Shown: positions 10,396 through 21,489, counted from the first letter of the stretch. The stretch is 64,000 nucleotides of DNA from Lysobacter lycopersici (GCF_007556775.1 NZ_CP041742.1:372001-436000); one strand, 5' to 3'. Translations and numbers: made by a program. The notes: generated by a model from the letters alone, not told the origin.

Positions 10396-10424
10396 TTGCA
10401 AAGAACTGGTCCGATCACCATAAT
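10396..10424 (+). promoter_or_regulatory. sigma70-type promoter of tRNA-fMet
   Basis: TTGCAA at 10396-10401 and CATAAT at 10419-10424 are separated by 17 bases, the optimal spacing. The predicted transcript start, about seven bases after the -10, falls just before the tRNA 5' end at 10438. It may also drive rimP-nusA-infB downstream, as with metY in E. coli. Confidence 0.75.
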
Positions 10425-10437
10425 CCCGCGTCTCTGC

Positions 10438-10514
10438 TGCGGGGTGGAGCAGTCTGGCAGCTCGTCGGGCTCATAACCCGAAGGTCGCAGGTTCAAATCC
10501 TGCCCCCGCTACCA
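10438..10514 (+). tRNA. Initiator tRNA-fMet (CAU)
   Basis: 77 nt including an encoded CCA. The cloverleaf is complete: acceptor strands TGCGGGG / CCCCGCT, D arm GAGCAGTCTGGCAGCTC, anticodon loop CTCATAA on a stem with three consecutive G:C pairs (CGGG/CCCG), and T arm GCAGG-TTCAAAT-CCTGC. The first acceptor pair is an unpaired U1/U72, and the three G:C pairs of the anticodon stem are the other hallmark of initiators, so this is tRNA-fMet rather than elongator Met. Its location just upstream of rimP-nusA-infB matches the metY arrangement of enterobacteria. Confidence 0.96.
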
Positions 10515-10602
10515 CCTTCTGCTTTGGACGCCTGGACGGGTTGATCGCAGGAGTGGGCTCGCGAAATCCGCTGTTCCCGGGTTTCGCATCCAGCGTCATC
10601 GG

Positions 10603-10626
10603 ACAAGGGCCCAATGGGCCCTTTGT
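10603..10626 (+). terminator. Hairpin after tRNA-fMet, terminator or attenuator
   Basis: ACAAGGGCCCA and TGGGCCCTTTGT form a stem around GGGCCC with a tiny loop, followed by CGTT. It lies between the tRNA and rimP, 27 bases before the rimP ATG. It could release the tRNA transcript partially or be read through into rimP. The U-tract is short, so termination efficiency is uncertain. Confidence 0.45.
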
Positions 10627-10653
10627 CGTTCCTGGAGTTTCATTCGCAAATCG

Positions 10654-11280
10654 ATGGACAAGGCTGGCGAAATCGCCGCGTTGCTGGCACCAACGGTGCG
10701 GGCCCTCGGGCTCGAACTGCTCGGCGCCGAATACCTGCCCGCGCCGGGCGGCGCGGTGCTGCGCCTGTACATCGACGTTCCGGAATCGGAAGCGGGCGAA
10801 CGCACCGTCGGCATCGAGGATTGCGAACGCGTGAGCCGCGAAGTTTCGGCGCAGCTCGATGTCGCCGACCCGATCAGCGGCAATTACACGCTGGAAGTGT
10901 CCTCGCCCGGGCTGGAACGCCCGCTGTTCGGCGCCGCGCAGTTCGCGCGCTTCGCCGGCGAGACCGCCAAGGTCGCGCTGAAGCTGCCGCAGGACGGTCG
11001 CCGACGCCTGCAGGGCAGGATCCTGCGCGTGGACGGCGGCGACGTGGCGTTCGACGTCGACGGCAAGGAACTCGTCGTCGCGGTCGACAACATCGACAAG
11101 GCGAAGCTGGTGCCGGACTGGGTGGCATTGGGCCTGGCCCCGGCCGTGGACAAATCCGGGCGTGATGCGCGGCCGGGCAAGCAGAAAAAACAGGCTGATC
11201 GAAAGCCGGCGGGTCGAAAGCCCGCGCAGAAGCATCCAACCAACAAGTCGGCGGCGAAGAAGCCGCCAGTTGCGGAGTAA
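10654..11280 (+). CDS. rimP: Ribosome maturation factor RimP
   Basis: 208-residue protein for late 30S subunit maturation. The two-domain RimP core covers residues 1 to about 155, with conserved blocks including [18 protein letters not shown] and [14 protein letters not shown]. The last ~45 residues are a Lys/Arg/Pro/Ala-rich tail (for example [13 protein letters not shown]), so the protein is longer than the ~150-residue family norm. Such basic tails are probably disordered and could add RNA affinity (inference). It is first in the rimP-nusA-infB-rbfA run, six bases upstream of nusA. Confidence 0.95.
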   Translation: MDKAGEIAALLAPTVRALGLELLGAEYLPAPGGAVLRLYIDVPESEAGERTVGIEDCERVSREVSAQLDVADPISGNYTLEVSSPGLERPLFGAAQFARFAGETAKVALKLPQDGRRRLQGRILRVDGGDVAFDVDGKELVVAVDNIDKAKLVPDWVALGLAPAVDKSGRDARPGKQKKQADRKPAGRKPAQKHPTNKSAAKKPPVAE

Positions 11281-11286
11281 CGGGAA

Positions 11287-12798
11287 ATGAGCAAGGAACT
11301 TCTCCTCGTCGTCGATGCGGTCGCGGCCGAAAAGGGCGTGCCGGAATCAGTGATCCTCGAGGCCATCGAGGCCGCGCTGGCCTCGGCCGCGAAGAAGCGC
11401 TACGTCGACCAGGACGTGCTGGTGCGCGTGGCCATCGATCCCAAGGACGGCAGCTACGAAACCTTCCGCCGCTGGGAAGTCGTCGCCGACGACGTGGTGA
11501 TGGAGTCGCCGGACCGCCAGATCCGCCTGATGGACGCGCTCGACGAAAGCGAGGACGTCGAGGTCGGCGATTTCATCGAGGAAGGCATCGAGAACCCGGA
11601 CTTCGGGCGCATCGCCGCGCAGGCCGCCAAGCAGGTGATCGTGCAGCGCGTGCGCGAGGCCGAGCGCCAGCAGGTCGTGGACGCGTGGAAGGATCGCGTC
11701 GGCGAGCTGATCACCGGCGCGGTCAAGCGCGCCGAGCGCGGCAACATCTACGTCGACCTCGGCGGCAACGCCGAAGGCTTCATCCCCAAGGACAAGGGCA
11801 TCCCGCGCGACGTGCTGCGCGCCGGCGACCGCGTCCGCGGCTACCTGTTCGACGTGCGCAGCGAACCACGCGGCCCGCAGCTGTTCATCAGCCGCGCCGC
11901 ACCCGAATTCATGATGGAACTGTTCAAGCTCGAGGTGCCGGAAGTCGGCCAGGGCCTGGTCTCGATCATGGCCTGTGCCCGCGACCCGGGCGACCGCGCC
12001 AAGATCGCGGTGCTCGCGCACGACAACCGCACCGATCCCATCGGCGCCTGCATCGGCATGCGCGGCTCGCGCGTGCAGGCGGTGTCGAACGAGCTCAACG
12101 GCGAACGCGTCGACATCATCCTGTGGAGCGACAACCCGGCGCAGTTCGTGATCAACGCGATGGCGCCGGCCGAGGTGCAGTCCATCGTCGTCGACGAGGA
12201 CAAGCATTCGATGGACCTCGCCGTCGCCGAGGACCAACTGGCGAAGGCGATCGGCAAGGGCGGCCAGAACGTGCGTCTCGCCAGCCGCCTCACCGGCTGG
12301 CAACTCAACGTGATGACCGCCGACCAGGTGCAGGCCAAGAGCGAAGCCGAGCAGCTCAAGGCGCGCGCCCTGTTCATGGACAAGCTCGAGGTCGACGAGG
12401 AAATCGCCGGCATCCTGGTCGCCGAGGGTTTCAGCACGGTCGAGGAAATCGCCTACGTGCCGGTCGGCGAATTGCTGGCGGTCGAGGGCTTCGACGAGGA
12501 CATCGTCGAGGAGCTGCGCGCCCGCGCCCGCGATGCGCTGCTCAACGACGCACTCGCGGTCGAGGAAGAGCTCGACGAGAACGCGCCGGCCGAAGACCTG
12601 CTCGCGCTCGAGGGCATGGACGACGAGACCGCGTACGCGCTGGCCGGGAATGGCGTTCGCACCAGCGAGGAACTCTCCGACCTGGGCGCGGACGAAATCG
12701 CGGAATTCGGCATCGAGGGCCTGGACGAAGCGCGCGCCGCCGCGCTGATCCTTGCCGCGCGCGCCGAGGAAATCGCGCGCCTCGAGCGGGAGTCGTGA
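11287..12798 (+). CDS. nusA: Transcription termination/antitermination factor NusA
   Basis: 503-residue RNA-polymerase-associated factor controlling pausing, termination and antitermination. In order: N-terminal polymerase-binding domain (1-~125), S1 domain (~135-200, with NIYVDLGGNAEGFIP), two KH domains (~200-345, with IGACIGMRGSRVQAV and AKAIGKGGQNVRLAS), then two C-terminal acidic helix-hairpin repeats (~360-495). The two-repeat C-terminus is the proteobacterial form. A GGGA sequence precedes the ATG. It sits between rimP and infB as in E. coli. Confidence 0.97.
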   Translation: MSKELLLVVDAVAAEKGVPESVILEAIEAALASAAKKRYVDQDVLVRVAIDPKDGSYETFRRWEVVADDVVMESPDRQIRLMDALDESEDVEVGDFIEEGIENPDFGRIAAQAAKQVIVQRVREAERQQVVDAWKDRVGELITGAVKRAERGNIYVDLGGNAEGFIPKDKGIPRDVLRAGDRVRGYLFDVRSEPRGPQLFISRAAPEFMMELFKLEVPEVGQGLVSIMACARDPGDRAKIAVLAHDNRTDPIGACIGMRGSRVQAVSNELNGERVDIILWSDNPAQFVINAMAPAEVQSIVVDEDKHSMDLAVAEDQLAKAIGKGGQNVRLASRLTGWQLNVMTADQVQAKSEAEQLKARALFMDKLEVDEEIAGILVAEGFSTVEEIAYVPVGELLAVEGFDEDIVEELRARARDALLNDALAVEEELDENAPAEDLLALEGMDDETAYALAGNGVRTSEELSDLGADEIAEFGIEGLDEARAAALILAARAEEIARLERES

Positions 12799-12808
12799 GC
12801 GCCGCGAC

Positions 12809-12878
12809 GTAGGGCGGGCCTTGGCCCGCCGAGTGTCGCCGGCGGGATCGCAAGGTGGCGGGTCGCAACCCGTCCTAC
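12809..12878 (+). repeat. Palindromic repeat in the nusA-infB gap
   Basis: The element opens GTAGGGCGGGCCTTGGCCCG and closes GGCGGGTCGCAACCCGTCCTAC, so the GTAGG/CCTAC ends are inverted and each arm contains its own hairpin (GGCGGGCC/TTGGCCCGCC; CGGGTcgcaACCCG). Its last bases run into CCTACAAT, which forms a -10-like TACAAT at 12876-12881 upstream of infB. This looks like a dispersed REP-type repeat rather than a simple terminator. Confidence 0.75.
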
Positions 12879-12905
12879 AATGGACTCACAGGAAACGGAA
12901 ACCGA

Positions 12906-15506
12906 ATGTCGCAGCAGACCACCATCCGCAAGCTCGCAGCGCTGGTCAACACGCCGGTCGACAAGTTGCTGGAACAACTGGCGGAAGCCGGCATGTCCTT
13001 CAACGACCCCGACCAGGTCGTCACCAGCACCGAGAAGGTCAAGCTCCTCGGCTTCCTGCGCCGTACCCACGGCAAGGCCGAGCAGCCCGCCGAGGAATCG
13101 ACGGCGCCGAAGAAGATCACGCTCAACCGTAGCCGCAAGCAGGAACTGACCGTCGGCGGCGGCAAGAACAAGCAGACCGTGGACGTGGTCGTGCGCAAGC
13201 GCGTCACCTTGGTCAAGTCGCCAGCGGCGGCCGGGGCCGCGGAACAGGCGCCGGCGGACGACGAGCGCGCGGAGATCCTGCGCAAGCTCGAGGATTCCAG
13301 GCAGCGCAACCTCAGCGAGCAGCAGCGCCTGGCCGAACAGGACAAGCAGCGCGCGGAAGATGCCGCCGAGCAGCGCCGCCGCGCCGAGGAAGAAGCCGCG
13401 CGCCTGCGCGCCGAAGCCGAACTCGCCGCCGCGGCGGCAGGGACCGATGAGGAAGGCGGCGCGCGCAAGGCGGGCGGCCACCACGGCCACGGCCATGGCC
13501 ATCCGAAGCCTGCCGCGCCGCGCACCGACGATCGCCTGGGTCCGAAGCACAAGGGCAACCGCGGTTCGCACGTGATGGTCGCCAGCGTCGAGGACGACGA
13601 CAACACCGCGCGCTTCGCCGGGCAGTTGCACCTGTCCGCGGCCGAGCGCGCGCGCCGCACCAGCAGCACCCGCGGCAAGTCCAGGCCGCGCCGCCAGGTC
13701 GACCAGAGCCGCACCGGCACCGGGTTCAACCGCCCGACCGCGCCGGTCGTGCGCGAAGTGGCGATCGGGGACACCATCACCGTCGCCGACCTCGCCTCGA
13801 AGCTCGCGCTCAAGGGCGGCGACGTGGTGAAGGCGCTGTTCAAGATGGGCGTGATGGCGACCATCACCCAGAGCATCGACCACGACACCGCGGTGCTGGT
13901 CACCGAGGAGCTCGGCCACAACGCGGTGCGCGCCACCGCCGACGACGCCGAGAGCGAACTGCTGGCGCTGGCCGGCGAGGCGCAGGGCGATGGCGATGCG
14001 CGCCCGCCGGTGGTCACCATCATGGGCCACGTCGACCACGGCAAAACCTCGCTGCTCGACTACATCCGCAGCACCAAGGTCGCTTCCGGCGAAGCCGGCG
14101 GCATCACCCAGCACATCGGCGCCTACCACGTCGAAACGCCGAAGGGCACGATCAGCTTCCTCGATACCCCGGGCCACGCCGCGTTCACCCAGATGCGCGC
14201 GCGCGGCGCGAAGCTCACCGACATCGTGGTGCTGGTGGTCGCCGCCGACGACGGCGTGATGCCACAGACCGTCGAGGCGGTGCAGCACGCGAAGGCGGCC
14301 GGCGTGCCGCTGATCGTGGCGATCAACAAGATCGACAAGTCCGACGCGGATCCGTCGCGGGTCAAGAACGAATTGCTCGCGCACGACGTCGTGGCCGAGG
14401 ATTTCGGCGGCGACACGCAGATGGTCGAACTGTCGGCGAAGACCGGGCAGGGCGTCGACAACCTGCTCGACGCGATCAACCTGCAGGCCGAAGTGCTGGA
14501 ACTGAAGGCAGTGCGCGACAGCCGCGCCACCGGCGTGGTGATCGAATCCGCGCTCGACAAGGGCCGCGGTCCGGTCGCGACGGTGCTGGTGCAGCAAGGC
14601 ACGCTGCATCGCGGCGACTACTTGGTCTGCGGCATCCAGTACGGCCGCGTGCGCGCGCTGTTCGACGAGAACGGCCAGCAGGTGGAAGAGGCTGGCCCGT
14701 CGATTCCGGTGCAGTTGCTCGGCCTCTCGGGCGTGCCCGACGCGGGCGACGACTTCGTCGTGGTCGCCGACGAACGCTTGGCCAAGGACGTCGCGCAGCA
14801 GCGCGACGCCAAGCGCCGCGAATCGCGCCTCGTCGCCAAGGCGGGCAACCGCATGGAAGACATCATGGCGCAGATGGGCGAGGGTGCCGCGCAGCAGTCG
14901 CTGAACCTCGTGGTCAAGGCCGACGTGCAGGGTTCGGTGCAGGCATTGCGCGAGGCGCTGGTCGGGTTGTCGAACGACCAGATCCGCATCAACGTCATCG
15001 TGTCCGGCGTGGGCGGCATCACCGAATCCGATGCCAACGCCGCGGCCACCGCCAAGGCCACGATCATCGGCTTCAACGTGCGCGCCGACGCCTCCGCGCG
15101 CAAGGTGATCGAGTCAAACGGGCTCGACCTGCGCTACTTCTCGATCATCTACGACGTCATCGACCAGGTGAAGCAGGTCGCGTCGAACGTGCTCGGCAAG
15201 GAGATCCGCGAGGAGATCATCGGCATCGCTGAGGTGCGCGACGTGTTCCGCAGCTCCAAGTTCGGCGCGGTCGCCGGCTGCATGGTGGTCGAGGGCGTGG
15301 TCAAGAAAAACCGCCCGATCCGCGTGCTGCGCGATAGCGTGGTGGTGTTCGAAGGCGAACTGGAATCGCTGCGCCGCTTCAAGGAGAACGTGGACGAAGT
15401 CCGCGAGAACACCGAGTGCGGCATCGGCGTCAAGGCCTACAACGACGTGCAGCCTGGCGACCAGATCGAATGCTTCGAGCGCATCGAGGTCCAGCGCACG
15501 CTGTAA
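12906..15506 (+). CDS. infB: Translation initiation factor IF-2
   Basis: 866-residue GTPase that positions fMet-tRNA on the 30S subunit and promotes subunit joining. It has an N-terminal IF2_N domain (~1-52), a long charged helical region and a His-rich patch (HHGHGHGHP, ~195-204), a second IF2_N-like domain, and the GTPase domain with P-loop GHVDHGKTS near residue 375, DTPGHAAF and NKID. The C-terminal beta-barrel domains complete the length. Start: [10 protein letters not shown] at 12906, after an AGGAAACGG purine run; the open frame upstream lies in the repeat and is not counted. rbfA starts 6 bases after the stop. Confidence 0.97.
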   Translation: MSQQTTIRKLAALVNTPVDKLLEQLAEAGMSFNDPDQVVTSTEKVKLLGFLRRTHGKAEQPAEESTAPKKITLNRSRKQELTVGGGKNKQTVDVVVRKRVTLVKSPAAAGAAEQAPADDERAEILRKLEDSRQRNLSEQQRLAEQDKQRAEDAAEQRRRAEEEAARLRAEAELAAAAAGTDEEGGARKAGGHHGHGHGHPKPAAPRTDDRLGPKHKGNRGSHVMVASVEDDDNTARFAGQLHLSAAERARRTSSTRGKSRPRRQVDQSRTGTGFNRPTAPVVREVAIGDTITVADLASKLALKGGDVVKALFKMGVMATITQSIDHDTAVLVTEELGHNAVRATADDAESELLALAGEAQGDGDARPPVVTIMGHVDHGKTSLLDYIRSTKVASGEAGGITQHIGAYHVETPKGTISFLDTPGHAAFTQMRARGAKLTDIVVLVVAADDGVMPQTVEAVQHAKAAGVPLIVAINKIDKSDADPSRVKNELLAHDVVAEDFGGDTQMVELSAKTGQGVDNLLDAINLQAEVLELKAVRDSRATGVVIESALDKGRGPVATVLVQQGTLHRGDYLVCGIQYGRVRALFDENGQQVEEAGPSIPVQLLGLSGVPDAGDDFVVVADERLAKDVAQQRDAKRRESRLVAKAGNRMEDIMAQMGEGAAQQSLNLVVKADVQGSVQALREALVGLSNDQIRINVIVSGVGGITESDANAAATAKATIIGFNVRADASARKVIESNGLDLRYFSIIYDVIDQVKQVASNVLGKEIREEIIGIAEVRDVFRSSKFGAVAGCMVVEGVVKKNRPIRVLRDSVVVFEGELESLRRFKENVDEVRENTECGIGVKAYNDVQPGDQIECFERIEVQRTL

Positions 15507-15511
15507 CCGCG

Positions 15512-15868
15512 ATGGCGCAGAAATCCTTCCACCGCACCGACCGCATTGCCGCCCAGCTCCGTCGCGAGCTGGGCACGCTGGTGCGCGAGGCCGTGGCCGA
15601 GCACGCCTTGCCTTCGGTCAGCGTGTCCGACGTCGAAGTCACCCGCGACCTCGCCCACGCCAAGGTCTTCGTCACGGCCTTGCAGGGCGAACGCGCCGCC
15701 GAAGCGCTGAAGGGATTGAAGGCGAACGCGGGCGAGATCCGCTTCCGCCTCGCGCGCGCGGTGAAGATGCGGCACGTGCCGGAGCTGCATTTCCAGTACG
15801 ACGATTCGGTCGATCGCGGCGAGCGCATCGACAACCTGCTGCGCGACGTCGGCGCGGCCGACGACTGA
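15512..15868 (+). CDS. rbfA: Ribosome-binding factor A
   Basis: 118-residue KH-like cold-shock and 30S maturation factor that acts on 16S rRNA helix 1. The N-terminus (MAQKSFHRTDRIAAQLRREL) and the C-terminal VPELHFQYDDSVDRG signature are typical, and the length is normal. It starts five bases after infB stops, in the usual infB-rbfA order. In many gammaproteobacteria truB follows directly; here a minus-strand gene pair is interposed. Confidence 0.96.
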   Translation: MAQKSFHRTDRIAAQLRRELGTLVREAVAEHALPSVSVSDVEVTRDLAHAKVFVTALQGERAAEALKGLKANAGEIRFRLARAVKMRHVPELHFQYDDSVDRGERIDNLLRDVGAADD

Positions 15869-15875
15869 TCCCGCG

Positions 15876-16334
15876 TCAGGGCGACGCCGCGCGCGTGGCC
15901 TGGGTGAACGCCACCTGCCAACGCCCGTCGCGCTTGCGCCACACGTCGGCGAAGCGCAACCGCACCGAAAACGCCTCGCCCGACGCGATGTCGGTGCCGC
16001 CCAGCGTCGCCACGCCGGCGAGCACCGCGGCGTCGCCGAAGACGCGGATGGTCTCGTCCTCCACCGTGAACGGTTGCAGCTTCATCCCGGCGTAGTCGCG
16101 GATGAAATCGGCCTTGTTTTCGACCTTTCCGGAGCTGTTGTAGAGCACGTAGTCGTCGGCGAGCAGGCGCTGCAATTCCGTGGCGTCGCTGTGCAATTGC
16201 GCGCGGTCGAAATCCGCGGCGGCCTGGCGCAGGTCCGCCGGCACAGACGCGTGCGGGTCGGCATCGCTTGCGCCGGCGACGAAAGGCGCCGCGCACATCG
16301 CGGTCGCGGCGAGGATGGCGTGCATCGCGTTCAT
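15876..16334 (-). CDS. Secreted SnoaL/DUF4440-like NTF2-fold protein
   Basis: 152 residues with an N-terminal signal peptide (MNAMHAILAATAMCAAPFVA, cleavage likely near AGA-SD), so probably periplasmic. The mature part matches the NTF2-fold DUF4440/SnoaL pattern: an N-terminal helix, DDYVLYNSSGKVENKADFI, and a C-terminal strand pair DVWRKRDGRWQVAFTQ. Such domains are small ligand-binding or isomerase-like barrels; no substrate can be assigned. The start overlaps the stop of the upstream cupin gene (ATGA), so the two form an operon on the strand opposite rbfA and truB. Confidence 0.8.
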   Translation of the reverse strand: MNAMHAILAATAMCAAPFVAGASDADPHASVPADLRQAAADFDRAQLHSDATELQRLLADDYVLYNSSGKVENKADFIRDYAGMKLQPFTVEDETIRVFGDAAVLAGVATLGGTDIASGEAFSVRLRFADVWRKRDGRWQVAFTQATRAASP

Positions 16335-16702
16335 GCGGACTCCCGTGGGAAGAACACGACCCAGGCGGCGAAATCGCCCGAGATCGCGTGGAAACGGTGT
16401 TCGACGCCGGCCGCGACGAACAGCGCATCGCCGGGCCGCGCCGGCAGCACGCGCATGCTGCCGTCGGCTTCGCGCACGTGCAGTTCGGCCTCGCCGGCGA
16501 CGACGATATAGAACTCGTCCTGGGCGTGCGGCGTCTGCCGGTCTTCGCCGCGCGGCGCGAACAATTCGAGGCTGGTGCCGGAGCGCGCGAAGACCTCGAT
16601 GTCGAACACGCCATCCGGCCATTTCGCGGTGGCAGGCAGGGGCAGCGAGGCGAGCGTCGCGTCGAGGGTCCAGCGCGTGGCATGGGCGTGTGGTTCGGGC
16701 AT
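16331..16702 (-). CDS. Small cupin-domain protein
   Basis: 123-residue single-domain cupin. The conserved barrel is visible: first motif around TPHAQDEFYIVVAGEAELHV and second motif PARPGDALFVAAGVEHRF. The His, Gln/Glu and distal His are plausible metal ligands. No signal peptide, so cytoplasmic. The start is MPEPHAHA at 16702; the frame stays open further upstream into truB but without a recognisable sequence. It is transcribed convergent with rbfA and divergent from truB, and coupled to the downstream SnoaL-like gene. Function cannot be specified from sequence alone. Confidence 0.8.
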   Translation of the reverse strand: MPEPHAHATRWTLDATLASLPLPATAKWPDGVFDIEVFARSGTSLELFAPRGEDRQTPHAQDEFYIVVAGEAELHVREADGSMRVLPARPGDALFVAAGVEHRFHAISGDFAAWVVFFPRESA

Positions 16703-16771
16703 CGCGGTCGTTCCGGATGATGCGTCACGCGCAGGGTAATCCCGCGCGGCGTCCATGCGGCGTCGTTGCCC

Positions 16772-16777
16772 TACAAT
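16772..16777 (+). promoter_or_regulatory. -10 element of truB
   Basis: TACAAT lies eight bases upstream of the truB GTG. If used, transcription would begin at or within a base or two of the start codon, giving a leaderless mRNA. No convincing -35 is seen at 17 bases' spacing (GCGTCC). Confidence 0.4.
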
Positions 16778-16784
16778 CGCCGCC

Positions 16785-17753
16785 GTGAGCAAACCGCGCA
16801 AACGCTTCCGCAAGCTCGACGGCATCCTGTTGCTCGACAAGCCGCGCGGGCTGTCCTCGAACCAGGCGCTGCAGCGCGTGCGCCACCTGTTCGAGGCCGA
16901 CAAGGCCGGGCATACCGGCAGCCTCGATCCGCTCGCCACCGGCCTGTTGCCGGTGTGCTTCGGCGAAGCGACCAAGATCGCCGGCGGGCTGCTTGGTGCG
17001 CGCAAGGCTTACGACACCGTGGCCCGGCTCGGCATCGTCACCGACACCGACGATGCGGAAGGACAACCCTTGCGCGAACGCCCGGTGCCGGCGCTGGCCA
17101 TCGACGACATCGACGCGGCGCTGCGCAAGTTCGTCGGCCGCATCCGGCAGCGACCGCCGGTGTATTCGGCGCTCAAGCGCGGCGGCGAACCGCTGTACGC
17201 CAAGGCGCGGCGCGGCGAAACCATCGAGGTCGAGGAACGCAGCATCGACGTGCACGCGTTCGAATTGCAATCGGCGGCGGACCTGCTCGATGGCGGCGAA
17301 CCGCTGCTGCGCCTGCACGTGGAATGCGGTTCCGGCACCTATGTGCGCAGCCTGGTCCGCGACCTCGGCGAGGCGCTGGGCTGCGGCGCGCACGTGGCCG
17401 AACTGCGCCGGCTGTGGGTGGATCCGTTCCGCGAACCCAAGATGTGGACCATCGAGGCCCTGCAGGAACTGGCCGGGCGCGGCGGCCAGCACGCGCTGGA
17501 CGCCTGCCTGCTGCCGATCGAGAGCGGCATGGTGGCTTGGCCCGAAGTCGTGGTCGCGCCGGCCCAGGCCGCGCGGCTGGGGCGCGGGCAGGCGGTGGCG
17601 CAGGTTCAGGGCCCGGCTGGGGAGGTGGCCATCCTCGACCATCACGGCCGGGCGCTCGGCCTCGGCCAGCTTGATGCCGGCTTCAGCCTGCGCCCGAAGC
17701 GCATGTTTTCCTGGGCCTGCGCCGGCCCGGAGACGGCTGCCGCGAACGGCTAA
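16785..17753 (+). CDS. truB: tRNA pseudouridine(55) synthase
   Basis: 322-residue enzyme that makes pseudouridine at position 55 of the tRNA T-loop. The catalytic Asp is in the signature [20 protein letters not shown]. The [11 protein letters not shown] motif lies near the N-terminus, and the C-terminal region carries the PUA-like extension. Start: a GTG at 16785 ([12 protein letters not shown]), rather than the ATG ten codons upstream, because the family sequence begins there and the -10 lies between them. It is followed by its own-promoter rpsO. Confidence 0.95.
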   Translation: MSKPRKRFRKLDGILLLDKPRGLSSNQALQRVRHLFEADKAGHTGSLDPLATGLLPVCFGEATKIAGGLLGARKAYDTVARLGIVTDTDDAEGQPLRERPVPALAIDDIDAALRKFVGRIRQRPPVYSALKRGGEPLYAKARRGETIEVEERSIDVHAFELQSAADLLDGGEPLLRLHVECGSGTYVRSLVRDLGEALGCGAHVAELRRLWVDPFREPKMWTIEALQELAGRGGQHALDACLLPIESGMVAWPEVVVAPAQAARLGRGQAVAQVQGPAGEVAILDHHGRALGLGQLDAGFSLRPKRMFSWACAGPETAAANG

Positions 17754-17757
17754 CGCC

Positions 17758-17786
17758 TTGTCCGCAAAAGGATTCGCCGGTACAAT
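17758..17786 (+). promoter_or_regulatory. sigma70-type promoter of rpsO
   Basis: TTGTCC at 17758-17763 and TACAAT at 17781-17786 with a 17-base spacer. It overlaps the end of truB and leaves a leader of roughly 120 bases before the rpsO ATG, long enough for S15 autoregulation as in other bacteria (inference). Confidence 0.75.
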
Positions 17787-17914
17787 TCGCGCGCCGCGAA
17801 AACGGCAAACCCACCCTGAGTTCACGGCGGACCACGTGGTGCGCCGCCCGGTCGTCATCCTGTCGGATTGGACCGCGGCGCGTCTGCAGGTTCCGCATCT
17901 ACCGAGAAAAACGC

Positions 17915-18175
17915 ATGACCATCGATACCGGCAAGATCATCGAAGACAACAAGCGCGGCGCCAACGACACCGGTTCGCCCGAAGTCCAGGTCGCCCTGCT
18001 CAGCGCGCGCATCAGCTCGCTGACCGAGCACTTCAAGACCCACAAGCAGGACCACCACAGCCGGCGCGGCCTGCTGAAGATGGTCAACCAGCGCCGTAGC
18101 CTGCTCGACTACCTGCACCGCAAGGATGCCGAGCGCTACAAGGCGCTGATCGAGAAGCTCGGCCTCCGCCGCTGA
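17915..18175 (+). CDS. rpsO: 30S ribosomal protein S15
   Basis: 86-residue primary 16S rRNA-binding protein. The whole sequence matches S15, including [16 protein letters not shown], the [11 protein letters not shown] loop that contacts rRNA, and the C-terminal [12 protein letters not shown]. Preceded by a strong promoter and followed by a hairpin, then pnp, the same rpsO-pnp arrangement as E. coli. Confidence 0.98.
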   Translation: MTIDTGKIIEDNKRGANDTGSPEVQVALLSARISSLTEHFKTHKQDHHSRRGLLKMVNQRRSLLDYLHRKDAERYKALIEKLGLRR

Positions 18176-18187
18176 CCCAACACCCGA

Positions 18188-18219
18188 CTGCGGCGCAGAG
18201 ATGCGCCGCAGTTTCGTTT
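18188..18219 (+). terminator. rpsO-pnp intercistronic terminator/attenuator
   Basis: CTGCGGCGCA and TGCGCCGCAG form a perfect 10-bp stem with a GAGA loop, followed by TTTCGTTT. Part of transcription should stop here after rpsO. Beyond it, 18240-18290 is a GC-rich leader with further self-complementarity before pnp, reminiscent of the RNase III-processed pnp leader of E. coli; the parallel is inference. Confidence 0.75.
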
Positions 18220-18314
18220 CAGGCAAGCACAAACAGTCCGGCGATGGCGCCGGCGCCCGCGGCGGGCAAGGGCCCGCGGCGGTTCATCGCAAGACCAGAA
18301 AGGAAACACCACTC

Positions 18315-20423
<2,109 letters not shown>

Positions 20424-20450
20424 TCCGCCCGCTCCATCGACGCGATACGA

Positions 20451-20476
20451 AAAACCCGGCGAAAGCCGGGTTTTTT
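20451..20476 (+). terminator. Intrinsic terminator of pnp
   Basis: AAAACCCGGC, loop GAAA, GCCGGGTTTT, then TT: a perfect stem with a tetraloop and six consecutive T. The A-run on the other side makes it usable in both directions, so it can also stop the minus-strand gene that converges at 20554. Confidence 0.92.
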
Positions 20477-20553
20477 CGTTACCTCTCGATCAAGAAGAAT
20501 TTCCAGTCTTCGGAGTTAGGTCGCTACGATGCTGGTTCGGTTTGAACGAATTT

Positions 20554-21414
20554 TTAGGTACGTGCCCCATATTCTGTCTTTGTGAAGTTGGCACTAGCCT
20601 TACTCAGTTCGTCGAACAAAGGCAGGCGATACTTTTTCTCAAGATATGAAAAGATTTCTGTCTTTTGTCCTGAGGCTCGTAGTAAAGACATGAGCCTAAG
20701 TTGTGCGAATGAACAGATATCAGACACAACTCTCGCAGAGTGCCCTAGTTTTACGGCGTCATGCGCTTCAGGTGCTCGACTGTAGCGTTCCCAGACCATT
20801 CCTACGCCGTCAGCATCTTTATGGAGTAGGTGACTGCTCATGCCGTATCCATGTGCTAGGTTAGCTAGCTTCTGAAGGCCCGGCTCTTGAGACTCGGAAA
20901 GCCATTTAGATATTCCAGCAAAGGACCATGCTTCCTCTAGCTTCTTACGATCCTTTGATGAAAATCTAGCGTGAATCTCTGAGATTTGCTCGTCTGTCAT
21001 GAGCATGTCGTGGAATGGGATCCACTGTGGGTCGCCTGGATTGTTAAGTGCGCCAAGTAGCCGGTGAATCCTCTCGCTATGTCGGATTGAAGAGAATAGG
21101 GGCAGTACGTTCCAGAATTCGTCAGCTTTTCGCAGTTGCTGATCCGACCCTCCATGCAGCATGTATACAAGCTTGATTGATCCTTCCAAAACGGATCTTG
21201 CGACTAGATCGGCATCCCATTCCTTCTGATTAAGAATGAGTAAAAGAACGCTCTCGCTTGAAAGGTGGCAATCAATGTAAAGTTGGGCTGATACAAAGCG
21301 TACAAGTGGATCTAAGCCTTTAAAATCTCTGTCAATGTAAGGCTTTGAGTGATCGAAACACTCGCCGATGAAGTGACTTGCAAGACCCGCCCAAGATTGA
21401 AGTACCGACTGCAT
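20554..21414 (-). CDS. AT-rich DUF5677-like hypothetical protein
   Basis: 286 residues from the ATG at 21414 (a TTG codon directly before it is also open). Soluble, mostly helical, no signal peptide. The pattern DADLVARSVLEGSIKLVYML and later SSHLLHKDADG resembles the DUF5677 family (an E-containing helix followed by an S..LH segment); I recognise this only by pattern, so it is tentative. Base composition is markedly lower in GC than its neighbours: in 20641-20700 only 23 of 60 bases are G or C. Codon use is correspondingly different, indicating recent acquisition. It converges on pnp. DUF5677 proteins have no firmly established activity. Confidence 0.7.
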   Translation of the reverse strand: MQSVLQSWAGLASHFIGECFDHSKPYIDRDFKGLDPLVRFVSAQLYIDCHLSSESVLLLILNQKEWDADLVARSVLEGSIKLVYMLHGGSDQQLRKADEFWNVLPLFSSIRHSERIHRLLGALNNPGDPQWIPFHDMLMTDEQISEIHARFSSKDRKKLEEAWSFAGISKWLSESQEPGLQKLANLAHGYGMSSHLLHKDADGVGMVWERYSRAPEAHDAVKLGHSARVVSDICSFAQLRLMSLLRASGQKTEIFSYLEKKYRLPLFDELSKASANFTKTEYGART

Positions 21415-21489
21415 CAAGTGCGCACCTAGCTACAGCTACACCTCAAGTCCGAGGCGATAATTTCATCCTGCCCCTCACCTGAAAGCCGG

